Below, in pieces: positions 23,326 through 37,800 of a stretch of 64,000 bases of DNA. Each line of letters opens with the position of its first letter. Position 1 is the stretch's first letter. The notes beneath the pieces were generated by a model, which was not told the DNA's origin, made no database searches, and was given only the letters and a program-made list of their open reading frames with translations. The stretch comes from Glandiceps talaboti (lineage: Eukaryota > Hemichordata > Enteropneusta > Spengelidae): NCBI RefSeq assembly GCF_964340395.1, contig NC_135563.1, forward strand, positions 2,556,001 to 2,620,000, in the 5' to 3' direction. A program made the position numbers and the translations under genes.

Positions 23326-25821
23326 GATAAAGTCAAAGCAACTCTATGGTACTTAGATCAAGTCAGACAGGTAGTTGCATCTAACATGGCTGAAGTCAAA
23401 GATAAAAGGTAGAAATTAACAATAATCATGAAATAATGATAAAATGAACTGCAATATTTATGTATTTGTCCTAATATTATCATTAGTTTTGTTCCTTTGG
23501 TACTTATTGGAATTATTACTTCATTAAATGCTGTTACTATACTCAACTAAACTCTACAATAAATATACTTTATTCCATTTATTATCTTTGTTTTACTAAT
23601 TTACGTCAGATTAGAATATTACATGCACAGAAATATTTGGATTGGATACAACTATGAGTCTTTGAACTCTGATTGGCTAACATATAAAAGTCCCTAAACT
23701 CTTACTGGTCAGCAAGTATGAGTATTTTAACTCTGACTGGCTAATGTATGAAAAGTCCCTAAACTCTAAATAGCTAGCCAGTACAATATAAACAAGAGTT
23801 CCATCTCTATTAAATAAATATGTTACTTCTTACTACATGAATAATGAAATACATTTCACAGAAAGAAAGGGTGTATGTTGACCAACAGGACTAGAGTGAA
23901 ACATAATGGCTGACATGTTGACAGCTTAAATACAAACTCAAAGTGATTTCAAAAAGGAAATAAAAAATATTCTATTTTCAGCTGTAAAATGATTGGTTTG
24001 ATTACTGCATTTACTTATTATAAATATGTCTTGTTTGGACTTTGTATTAATTTATTGCTGTAGCAATTAGTTTCAATATACATTATTTTATCAATGTCAT
24101 TCAAAATATAAATTGCTAAATGGATGTAAGTAAAGTATATTTCAATTTCATTCTCATTATCTGATGACTTTTCCACTGTCATAAATTTCTTTCACTCAGA
24201 AAAGAACTTCACTCACTCGTAGTCAGAGATAAAAACTCAATTTCAAGTTAGGGGGTCAAACACTGATCCGTTCCTTAGTTAATGCTTGCTCCAACTCCCT
24301 AGCACAGTTTCTAATATGTATGTCTTTTATATGATGATCCACTTTCCTTCATTCTCACCAAGTACGGATTTCTGTCTGTCTTAAAAACTTGAGATTGATC
24401 CAACATATTAAGAAGTACTGCAGCATCATGCCAGTGGAGCATAATACTTGAGATATGAAATATTGACACAGATTGAGTATCAACTAGTCGCAATGCTATA
24501 CATTGCTTCGATCCTCTTCAATCTCTCTCTCTCTCTCTAACATCAAAGAGGATCAAAGCCATGGATAGCCTGTAGACTTGATGTGGGCATATAGTGTAAT
24601 CATTGTTAAAAGTTGTATTTCAAATAATGCATATAATAAGTTAAAGAAATATATGACCTGAACTGAAATTCACAGATTTTTACAATGATTACTGTATATG
24701 AATATGAATATGATTTGACAATGCTTTTTTAATAAAGACAATATTGATGTTAATTTAGTAATTAGCACCCGCTTTGGTTGAGAGTAGATGGCTAGATAGC
24801 GTTAAAACATAACAACTTGGTAACAAATCAGTGGTCATTCAAACCTTGCCAAGCTTTAGCAGCTATCTCCTTATCATTCATCACTTCTACATTTTGTAAA
24901 AAAATACAGAAAAGGAAAATACAACTATGACATTTTAATAAAATAAATACACAGTTATGTATTTCTATACTGCGTGTTATTCAGCTTTTAATAAATAAGT
25001 AGTGAAAAAAAGAAATCATTTGAAAGAATTCAACACTTTAGCACCAAACCTAGCCAGCCCCTACCCCTGGTAACTTGAATTTTGTAGTCTAATAAATAAT
25101 TCACATTGTAAACTTCTATAAGTGCTAGCAGAATCACCCCTCCAACCTTACTTGGGGCAGAAAGGACAAATGACCCTGTTTCAATCAAACATACTTCACC
25201 TTTCTACAATTTTTATTTTTCTCTACAAATGCAAATTAAAATTTGTGAAGTATGCAAATTAAAATATGTAAATGAATGTCACATAGACCCTCTCTTTAGA
25301 GTGCCATGTGGTGGCGCCAATCTTGAACGAGCTATTATTTATATATAATATAAATACTACCACAGGTCTTTTGACGCCATGTTCTCATGCTTCTATTTGA
25401 ATTGTATATTTTGGGGTGATGTGCTGTAAGTATTAGAAAGCAACTAATGGCTGTGTCATCTACTTCAATGTACTTTGTTCTAATTCTGTTAATCAATTTT
25501 TACAAAAAGTATATGACACAACGCAATCACTGATCCGTTAAAATATGCAAATGTTATCATTAATTAAAATTTTATGGAAACCAGCAGCCATCTTGAAATC
25601 TGATCAATAACAGAATCTAACGAAAGTTTACAGTAACAGAAAAATGAATTTTTTTAATCTTGTTATTGCTTTCATTTGACACTACTTTCTCTTTTGTACT
25701 TTACCCCAAATGACATTTTTAATACGAATTTCAGGAGATCATCAAAAAATAAAAATTTCCATTCAACTGAGTTGCGATATGGCAGTTTTTTTAAATCTTC
25801 AGCCTCTTTCCTTTTAATAAT

Positions 25822-25890
25822 TCATTCATCTTGTATAACAGTTATAGACAACCGTTGACCAGGCCATATAAATTTTTTGGGAAGTTCAAC
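25822..25890 (-). CDS. SUFU: SUFU exon 11 (C-terminus)
   Basis: Acceptor CATTGCAG; encodes VELPKKFIWPGQRLSITVIQ, DE and stop TGA (25824-25822). Aligns with human FKLPKEYSWPEKKLKVSIL; the human C-terminal residues after this are absent. Confidence 0.9.
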   Translation of the reverse strand, partial: VELPKKFIWPGQRLSITVIQDE

Positions 25891-28800
25891 CTGCAATGAA
25901 AAAGTAATAAACAATAATTCTATATTATTTAAACAATATTACAGGATGAAAATCAATAGGTTCTATCATTTAACACTTTCCAATACAGATATATTTCATA
26001 ACATCTTTGAATGGTTCTTGCAACAATGGATCATTTTGATTGAAATTCTCACATTGACCATATATGGCAATACAGCTTTGTCATACTGTAGAGTATGTAG
26101 TACTGTACTACTACTAGACAATTGTTATACTGTAGAGTACTGGTATGCAGTACTGTACTACTACTAGACAATTCATATACTGTAGAGTACTGGTATGTAG
26201 TACTGTACTACTACTAGACAATTGTTATACTGTAGAGTACTGGTATGTAGTACTGTACTACTACTAGACAATTGTTATACTGTAGAGTACTGGTATGCAG
26301 TACTGTACTACTACTAGACAATTCATATACTGTAGAGTACTGGTATGTAGTACTGTACTACTACTAGACAATTGTTATACTGTAGAGTACTGGTATGTAG
26401 TACTGTACTACTACTTGACAATTGTTATACTGTAGAGTACTGGTATGTAGTACTGTACTACTACTTGACAATTGTTATACTGTAGAGTACTGGTATGTAG
26501 TACTGTACTACTACTAGACAATTGTTATACTGTAGAGTACTGGTATGTAGTACTGTACTACTACTAGACAATGGTTATACTGTAGAGTACTGGTATGTAG
26601 TACTGTACTACTACTAGACAATTGTTATACTGTAGAGTACTGGTATGTAGTACTGTACTACTACTAGACAATTGTTATACTGTAGAGTACTGGTATGTAG
26701 TACTGTACTACTACTAGACAATTGTTATACTGTAGAGTACTGGTATGTAGTACTGTACTACTACTTGACAATTGTTATACTGTAGAGTACTGGTATGTAG
26801 TACTGTACTACTACTTGACAATTGTTATACTGTAGAGTATGTAGTACTGTACTACTACTAGACAATGGTTATACTGTAGAGTACTGGTATGTAGTACTGT
26901 ACTACTACTTGACAATTGTTATACTGTAGAGTATGTAGTACTGTACTACTACTAGACAATGGTTATACTGTAGAGTATGTAGTACTGTACTACTACTAGA
27001 CAATGGTTATACTGTAGAGTACTGGTATGTAGTACTGTACTACTACTAGACAATTGTTATACTGTAGAGTACTGGTATGTAGTACTGTACTACTACTAGA
27101 CAATTGTTATACTGTAGAGTATGTAGTACTGTACTACTACTAGACAATAGTTATACTGTAGAGTACTGGTATGTAGTACTGTACTACTACTAGACAATTG
27201 TTATACTGTAGAGTACTGGTATGTAGTACTGTACTACTACTAGACAATTGTTATACTGTAGAGTACTGGTATGTAGTACTGTACTACTACTAGACAATTG
27301 TTATACTGTAGAGTACTGGTATGTAGTACTGTACTACTACTAGACAATTGTTATACTGTAGAATACTGGTATGTAGTACTGTACTACTACTAGACAATTG
27401 TTATACTGTAGAGTACTGGTATGTAGTACTGTACTACTACTAGACAATTGTTATACTGTAGAGTACTGGTATGTAGTACTGTACTACTACTACTAGACAA
27501 TGTTTAATTGTATGATTTGTTTGGACAGTGTCAAGTGATGACACAGTGGTAAAACACACAAATGCTATAATTGGATGTTATTCCCAATATTTTTCTTCAT
27601 TCGGCCAAGAAAAATACAAGTGACCTAAGGGGCCTTTGTCAGTACAAGTCACTAGACCCGTAGTGACAACCCTTAGGTCATGAGTATTTTCCGGCTGAAT
27701 GAAAAAAGTACTGGAGAATAACATAATATCAAAGAAAAACCAGGGCAAAGTAATGGCAATTTTGAACATTTTGACTCATATTTTGAACACAGCAGAACCA
27801 ATGATGTAGACATGCATTGTTGTGACGTAAAATGACCAGAGTATATATTTCATAGTTTTTCTTCAACTTGGCTTGTGCATGAAATAATGACAAATGTAGT
27901 ACAAGATATATATATAAATATAACAATGTCTGAATAGAAAACAAACTGCGGAGGATATTCATGGTCTTATCTTTTTAAACAGATTCAGTTTTTGGCCAGT
28001 TATCAACAAGTCACCACCTTTACTTGGCAATTGTCATGGTTTAAGCAGCCATATGATAGATCAGGTGATATTAAAGCCTTACTCAAAGACTAATATCAAC
28101 TTTGTTGTGTTGGTATTGTAAGTGCTTTGATGTGGACCACTCATGTCTGCCATTTTTCACTGACATTGACACTGTTCACAATCATTACTTTTGCAAAAGC
28201 TATCAATTTTTTGTGAGTTATTAAAACATCATAATACTAAGTAAACCTTTTTTTTGCAGTACATTCAAATGAAAGGAATGGCATCATGTCATGATTTATG
28301 AGACAAATATGCAAACTGGGGTGAAAATATTAGGTCCAACTACTGGTCAGAGGGAAGTTTTCCATGTAGTTATGATATTCTCAATGCAGAGCCATAAATT
28401 CACAATTACATCATCCACAAACATTTATTCAAGCTCTTTTTTTTTTAATTTTGCCATAAAAAACCTAAAAGTAACATACAATACATGTAAAGGCTTTTAT
28501 AGTCAATTTCAGTGTTTTTCTGAATAACATGACCTTGTCCACAAATTAAGATAAGAAGTGTACTGGTAGTAATATTTGCTTTCATGTCATGATAATACAT
28601 GTACTTACTTCTGCAGGGTTGGTTAACACATCTAAGTCTTCAATCATTGTATCTAAAACTTCATCTGCCACAAGAATCTATAATTTAGAACAAGAATTGA
28701 GAGAGAGCATTTATATGTGGCATATGAAAGTATATTGAATCTGTACAGTACACTGGAGTAGAAACAAGTTGACATCATTGTTATGAATGGAAAGCAATAT

Positions 28801-31800
28801 ACTAACTAATTAACTCACTCACTCACTCACTCACTCACTCACTCACTCACTCACTCACTCACTCACTCACTCACTCACTCACTCACTCACTCACTCACTC
28901 ACTCACTCACTCACTCACTCACTCACTCACTCACTAACTAACTGACTCTATTATTATCTGACTCATTGGTGAAAAGCTCACAGAATAAATTCCTTATGAC
29001 TATTACTATCCAGCATTTCATGAGATATTACTTCCTATTTTTGTCATATCTTATTTTACTTTTGTTGAAAAATATTGTGACTTCTTATAAAGCGATTCCC
29101 AACACGATGTCCTCAAAGTGCTTCACAATCATTAACCCTAGGTGAAAATCAATAATGACAAAATGGTCCTTTTTAAGTATCTCAACTCCCTGGGAGTACA
29201 CAAGCCTGCAGCTGCAGCCATTGAAGCTCAATGGACTAAAGACATATTAAACTGTATCCAATTATACATGTACAACTGGGTTGACTGGGCTACATATTAA
29301 ACTGTACCCAATTATACATGTACAACTGGGTTGACTGGGCTACATATTAAACTGTATCCAATTATACATGTACAACTGGGTTGACAGGGCTACATATTAA
29401 ACTGTATCCAATTATACATGTACAACTGGGTTGACAGTGCTACATATTAAACTGTATCCAATTATACATGTACAACTGGGTTGACAGTGCTACATATTAA
29501 ACTGTATCCAATTATACATGTACAGCTGGGTTGACAGTGCTACATATTAAACTGTACCCAATTATACATGTACAACTGGGTTGACAGTGCTACATATTAA
29601 ACTGTATCCAATTATACATGTACAACTGGGTTGACAGGGCTACATATTAAACTGTACCCAATTATACATGTACAACTGGGTTGACTGGGCTACATATTAA
29701 ACTGTATCCAATTATACATGTACAACTGGGTTGACAGGGCTACATATTAAACTGTACCCAATTATACATGTACAACTGGGTTGACAGTGCTACATATTAA
29801 ACTGTATCCAATTATACATATACAACTGGGTTGACTGGGCTACATATTAAACTGTATCCAATTATACATGTACAGCTGGGTTGACAGTGCTACATATTAA
29901 ACTGTATCCAATTATACATGTACAACTGGGTTGACTGGGCTACATATTAAACTGTACCCAATTATACATGTACAACTGGGTTGACTGGGCTACATATTAA
30001 ACTGTACCCAATTATACATGTACAACTGGGTTGACTGGGCTACATATTAAACTGTACCCAATTATACATGTACAACTGGGTTGACAGTGCTACATGTTAA
30101 ACTGTATCCAATTATACATGTACAACTGGGTTGACAGTGCTACATATTAAACTGTATCCAATTATACATGTACAACTGGGTTGACTGGGCTACATATTAA
30201 ACTGTATCCAATTATACATGTACAACTGGGTTGACAGTGCTACATATTAAACTGTACCCAATTATACATGTACAACTGGGTTGACTGGGCTACATATTAA
30301 ACTGTATCCAATTATACATGTACAACTGGGTTGACAGTGCTACATATTAAACTGTATCCAATTATACATGTACAACTGGGTTGACAGTGCTACATATTAA
30401 ACTGTATCCAATTATACATGTACAACTGGGTTGACAGTGCTACATATTAAACTGTATCCAATTATACATGTACAACTGGGTTGACTGGGCTACATATTAA
30501 ACTGTACCCAATTATACATGTACAACTGGGTTGACAGTGCTACATATTAAACTGTACCCAATTATACATGTACAACTGGGTTGACTGGGCTACATATTAA
30601 ACTGTACCCAATTATACATGTACAACTGGGTTGACAGTGCTACATATTAAACTGTATCCAATTATACATGTACAACTGGGTTGACAGTGCTACATATTAA
30701 ACTGTACCCAATTATACATGTACAACTGGGTTGACAGTGCTACATATTAAACTGTACCCAATTATACATGTACAACTGGGTTGACTGGGCTACATATTAA
30801 ACTGTATCCAATTATACATGTACAACTGGGTTGACAGTGCTACATATTAAACTGTATCCAATTATACATGTACAACTGGGTTGACTGGGCTACATATTAA
30901 ACTGTACCCAATTATACATGTACAACTGGGTTGACAGTGCTACATGTTAAACTGTACCCAATTATACATGTACAACTGGGTTGACTGGGCTACATATTAA
31001 ACTGTACCCAATTATACATGTACAACTGGGTTGACAGTGCTACATATTAAACTGTATCCAATTATACATGTACAACTGCGTTACATATTAAACTGTATCC
31101 AATTATACATGTACAACTGCGTTACATATTAAACTGTATCCAATTATACATGTACAACTGCGTTACATATTAAACTGTACCCAATTATACATGTACAACT
31201 GGGTTGACAGTGCTACATATTAAACTGTATCCAATTATACATGTACAACTGGGTTGACAGTGCTACATATTAAACTGTACCCAATTATACATGTACAACT
31301 GGGTTGACTGGGCTACATATTAAACTGTATCCAATTATACATGTACAACTGCGTTACATATTAAACTGTATCCAATTATACATGTACAACTGGGTTGACT
31401 GGGCTACATATTAAACTGTACCCAATTATACATGTACAACTGGGTTGACTGGGCTACATATTAAACTGTATCCAATTATACATGTACAACTGCGTTACAT
31501 ATTAAACTGTATCCAATTATACATGTACAACTGGGTTGACTGGGCTACATATTAAACTGTACCCAATTATACATGTACAACTGGGTTACATATTAAACTG
31601 TATCCAATTATACATGTACAACTGGGTTGACTGGGCTACATATTAAACTGTATCCAATTATACATGTACAACTGGGTTGACAGTGCTACATATTAAACTG
31701 TATCCAATTATACATGTACAGCTGGGTTGACTGGGCTACATATTAAACTGTACCCAATTATACATGTACAGCTGGGTTGACTGGGCTACATATTAAACTG

Positions 31801-34800
31801 TACCCAATTATACATGTACAACTGGGTTGACTGGGCTACATATTAAACTGTACCCAATTATACATGTACAACTGGGTTGACAGTGCTACATATTAAACTG
31901 TATCCAATTATACATGTACAACTGGGTTGACTGGGCTACATATTAAACTGTACCCAATTATACATGTACAACTGGGTTGACAGTGCTACATATTAAACTG
32001 TATCCAATTATACATGTACAACTGGGTTGACTGGGCTACATATTAAACTGTACCCAATTATACATGTACAACTGGGTTGACTGGGCTACATATTAAACTG
32101 TACCCAATTATACATGTACAACTGGGTTGACAGTGCTACATATTAAACTGTACCCAATTATACATGTACAACTGGGTTGACTGGGCTACATATTAAACTG
32201 TATCCAATTATACATGTACAACTGGGTTGACAGTGCTACATATTAAACTGTACCCAATTATACATGTACAACTGGGTTGACTGGGCTACATATTAAACTG
32301 TATCCAATTATACATGTACAACTGGGTTGACAGTGCTACATATTAAACTGTATCCAATTATACATGTACAACTGGGTTGACTGGGCTACATATTAAACTG
32401 TACCCAATTATACATGTACAACTGGGTTGACTGGGCTACATATTAAACTGTATCCAATTATACATGTACAACTGGGTTGACTGGGCTACATATTAAACTG
32501 TACCCAATTATACATGTACAACTGGGTTGACTGGGCTACATATTAAACTGTACCCAATTATACATGTACAACTGGGTTGACAGTGCTACATATTAAACTG
32601 TACCCAATTATACATGTACAACTGGGTTGACAGTGCTACATATTAAACTGTACCCAATTATACATGTACAACTGGGTTGACTGGGCTACATATTAAACTG
32701 TACCCAATTATACATGTACAACTGGGTTGACTGGGCTACATATTAAACTGTATCCAATTATACATGTACAACTGGGTTGACAGTGCTACATATTAAACTG
32801 TATCCAATTATACATGTACAACTGACTCCACAACCAGCAATGTACAGATACAAGCCAGTCACTCTAACCATTCAACCATCATGACTCCACAACCAGCAAT
32901 GTACAGATTACAAGCCAGTCACTCTAACCATTCAACCATTTATGACTCAAAACAGCAATGTACAGATTACAAGCCAGTCACTCTAACCATTCAACCATCA
33001 TGACTCCATAACCAGCAATGTACAGATTACAAGCCAGTCACTCTAACCATTCAACCATTTATGACTCAAAACAGTTTGCCATACCTGTAGCCAGGGTCCA
33101 TGAGCTGCATAATGGTGGTGTTCATCTACTATTGAACCCTCAACGTGAGCTGATACTAATGTCACTGCAACATCTCCAGTTATACTTTTAAATGTAAAAT
33201 GGCGGCCATGTTTTAATCTTCCTCTGTCATAAAGAGATCAGCACAATTGTAAAATTAACAGGGTATATTATGTAGAGAACATTTTCCACTTTCTTGCCAT
33301 CATTTCATTCAATCTTTTCGAGAGAAAAATTTAGATTTTTAAGACTAATATTAAGGCTTATTCTGTGTACAAAATAATTAAGTGTACAGTTTTTAATTAA
33401 AGATTATCAGGCCCCTTATATATATCTTGTTCTCTAGAGATAGAAATACAAGTGAGGTTGGAAGTGAATGTGTTCTGTTACACATACCGTGTAACAGAAC
33501 TCTTTTCAAAATATCACCAAGCTGAACTCATGATTTGACGTGAATCCAGGTGGCAATAAAACCTCAAACCATTGGACTGTTCCAAAATATTGTCTGATAT
33601 GAACACAAGTGAGAGTTACATGTTGTATATAACTTACTTAAATGCTAAGGGTAACAAAGCACCAGCTTCCATATTGAACTTCAACCTTACACCATCCAAT
33701 GTTCTCGTTCTGATAAGCTCCATCGAACTTCCTTCAAGATCACTTTCTGAACTTCCTCCTAGAGATGGCTTCCGTTTATCAAGAATGTCTTGGTTGCTAT
33801 TAAAATGTAAAGTATGATTATTGTAAACTTCCATCAAACAGTCTTTTTCACAATAGTGTCTAGGTAGTGGTTTTGATGGGAGGTACCCCACCACATCAAT
33901 TACATACAAACACATCATTTTCCAGGAATATGTTCAAGCAATATCATTTTGTAGTACATTTCATTAAAACACTGTTATTTGATATATTGTTGTAGTAGAA
34001 TACATGTATCCAGTGTGAATGCATGGATGTTCTATTTCCATTCTTGTTGGGGGTGTATTTGCATGCATACTGTCATTGCTATGGGCCAAGAGTTATCATC
34101 AGAACACTTGTTTTGTAAGAAGTGGTGAACATATTGTCTCCTCTTCTACATATACATCTATATCAAGAAGTTTTTTTCTATGATGAAGTCAAAATTGACA
34201 AATTTGTAGAAATATGTATTCAAAGTGAAATGTGACACTTATGTGGTCAAAATGTCAGGTTTTATGTAGTTATCATCTTGTAAACAGCACTGGAACTTGT
34301 TGGCTATTGTCACTTTTGACAATGTGTAATGCCTTTAAACAGAACACCACAACCAAAGAGATAAATGCATATACCACCATTAGATGAAAATTCTAAGAGG
34401 GGTGAGCTCTAGAAGTTAGTGTATTGGCAAAGTAAAAAAATCAATGGTTTATCATCTGATTGTGGTATGTCATTTCTGAGCACACTTGTACCCGTGTGAA
34501 GTTTTTATGTATGTGACAGCAATGATACCTGAGTCTGTCTTCAAATTTTCACAACAAATGATACATTTGGAAATAAGTAAAATGCAACGAACTCCTCTGA
34601 GTGCTCGGTTCGACAGAAATTTGAATTTTGCACATGCAGACCACCCACGTTGTGCATGATGAGAACAATAGGATGCACAACCAAGCGCTTACACTGTATC
34701 TATCGGTCTTTTAACATATTTCTAAAGTTTCACTGCAGTTACTTCATCAACTAAAACAATATGTACTGGTATATTACCAGTACATGAAGAAAATTGTGCA

Positions 34801-37800
34801 GAAAGTACTGAAACTGGCATGATTAATAGATTTCAGTATAGCAGTTGAGAAATGTCTCTCCCACGCCAAAGAGAGTGGTTGCCTAGCAACAATAAAATGT
34901 GTTCTAGAATGCCTCTCTACTATAGAGATATACATAAAGTGAATTTTCTCCAGACAGAGATAGACAGACAGACAGACAGACACTGACGGACCATACAAGC
35001 TCTAACAATGAAAACCATTCACCTATCCCGTTCATGCCTGATATTAGCTGGTGTTTGGACATCTATTGGTGGTAGTACTGTTCTGTCTTGTCCCAGACCT
35101 CGCTGCAATGCTGCTTTGATTTGTTCTGAATCTGAAAACAAAAGTACACAATTGGTAATATTTACAACACATGGGGTGCTATACAATATTACTTTCTGAA
35201 GTGTAATCACAACACTTTTGTCAAAATAACATGTATATTATTGTATGAAATTCAAGTTGATGGTTGCAAGTTCTACAGCACAGATACTGTACTATACTCC
35301 TGAATAAACAAAGTGGAACCAGGTGTTATCTTTTTTCTGGAAATCTGTTCGAAGTAGACTCACAATTTATCTATTTACAACATTAAGTATTGACTAGCAA
35401 ATACAGACTGATCATGTAAATATACAATATTTGAATTATACCGTATTTTGAAATGTGAGGTGTATTTTGTTCAGTTCCACTGCTTTCATTGGAGAAATCA
35501 TCCCAATCTTCCCATGAACACTTAGCACTGACACCACTCAGATTGGAGCCATCAGCCTCAATACCATGATCCACTAGTTCTTGTAAATGAGGATCAATTT
35601 CAAATATGCTTTCTCCTCGCCTCATATCAGTTACCAACCATGGACCACCAGCACTGCAAATAAACCAGGAAAATGTAGTCAAAAAGTCATCTTTCATGTT
35701 ATTAAATTTGACTTGTACCATTGTAATATGTCACTTATGTGTTTTAATCCATTCTACCTAATTCTGATCATGATACATCTCATATTGACCCCATGTTTAG
35801 GGAATTTTCAGATGAAATGTGGATGTATGTTTTATATTCACTACATGTAACACCCCCTGATTATCAACCTTGTATTCAAATTCAAACCATAGTACTATAT
35901 ATTGGATTAAACTGTGATATGTTCACAGTATCTTCCGATAGTGATGTGTAAACCATACATGTTCCTGCATTAATTGATTACAAGTTGTTGCTAAAATTTC
36001 GTTAAATGATGAATGAAAACTTACAGGTGTGTTTTCCGGACTAAGTCTAGCACAGCCGGACCATTCCATTGTTGAGCTGCTTGTAACTCTTCACTACACA
36101 CTCCTAAAACCTACAAACAAACAAACAAACAAACAACTATTACAGTTTTTAAACATTAATAAAATCTATGCTTTATAACAAACTTTTATGAGATAAAATT
36201 TATACATTGGGGATTTGATATGATTGACAGATTTTGTTGCACAGAAAAAAAACAATGTGAAATCAGTAAATGTGAATTTAAGTTTTCTGTGTTACAATGA
36301 ATTGTTCATGTACATATAGCAAGCTCTAATGCATTTATATCCCATAATTTATCACTGCCATTAATGGTGGCCATATTTGATTTCTTCTTTTCTGACTGGT
36401 TGCTTGCATCAACTTTTCAATAAGATGGTGGCCTACATCCATATTTTACTACATACATGCATAACATAGTGTAACTTTACTGTTATCAGAGATGGTGGCT
36501 GAATCATGTAGTCTTATGTAAATCATGTTTTTTTCAATTCTCAAAGGTAATTTAGTATGTTGTAGATTATCGGACAGTGGTAAAATGTGTATATTTAATA
36601 TTAATGTTTTCATGTATTTTAATAAATCCAATATGACTGCTACAGATTGCAGTATTGCTTGAAATACTTGACCAGAAGTGAAAGTTGATGGCGGGAGATA
36701 GTTTGTGCAATGCTGTGTAGATAGGTGATATCATGATAAAATATCAACTACTAATAATAAATTGTAGATTTATTGATGTTTACAAAGATCAGAGTTATAA
36801 GAGCAGTTTTGGTTTATACGTTTTGTATGCAAATAGTTTAGATAATGTTAAATTTTCAAATATTTAATATTCAGGTTTGAGGGCCGAGAGACAAAGAAGA
36901 GAAATCTCATGAAGGATGGGTTAGATTTCTAGACCTGTAGCATAATTTTAGTTTGGGTACCTGGTATAACACTCAGGGAATACAAGCAGATTTTATATAT
37001 TTTTAACTGTTCTCAATATTATAAATACATGTAACAAAGGAGAGCAATGGGGGTGGGGGGTGGGGTGTGGAACATGTTCTGTGCTGTCTCAATTTGTCAG
37101 TTTTTGTTCTATTTTTAGACTGAGATGTTGATAACTATTGTGGTATTATGTGTTTCATAACATTGTTATGTACATTTGTACATTGTAGTAAAAGCTGTGT
37201 TTGTTCTATTTCTATTCTCCAGTGTCTTGTTAGTCTTGAAATATTATGAGATGACAGATTCTCTTCATCAAGCCCAATGCTGAGGTATCTAGGGGCTATA
37301 AGAGCTGAAAGAGTTTATTCCGTCTATGTACATGTAGTGTTCCTTTATAATAGCAGTTTTGGTTTATATGCAAATAGCTTATACGTTAAATTTTCTAATA
37401 TTTAATATTCAGATTTGAGAGCCAGGTAACAATGCAGAGAAATCAAAAACCCAAAGTTTTATCAATCAAAACAACTATTTTATGATTGTTGTTGTTATTC
37501 TGAAGAGATTAATGTTACTGTACAGTTTCTTAAATAACAACTAACATACACAGCTTACCCTTGGTTCTGAAATTTACCTACACTGGCCATAATTAATGTG
37601 TATAGTGTGTACCTTAGTTTTAAAATTAACGTGCACTGGCCATAATTAATGTGCACAGTGTGTACCACGGGTTTTGAAATTAACCTGCACTGGCCATAAT
37701 TAATGTGTATAGTGTGTACCATGGGTTTTGAAATTAACCTGCACTGGCCATAATTAATGTGCATAGTACATGTAGTGTGGTGTACCCAAGTATTTTGAGC

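Larger units (their letters stand above)
20081..25821. other. Convergent intergenic region between BOD1L1 and SUFU
   Basis: No conserved exon is recognisable. It holds a foldback copy, a family A fragment, a dispersed element near 22955-23325 and, close to SUFU, its 3' UTR. The SUFU polyadenylation site was not fixed; a minus-strand AATAAA near 25213 is one candidate. Confidence 0.5.

Noticed and set aside
29238-32820. Regular repeats considered as a CRISPR array
   Set aside because: Units are contiguous with no unique spacers, no cas genes, and the DNA is eukaryotic.
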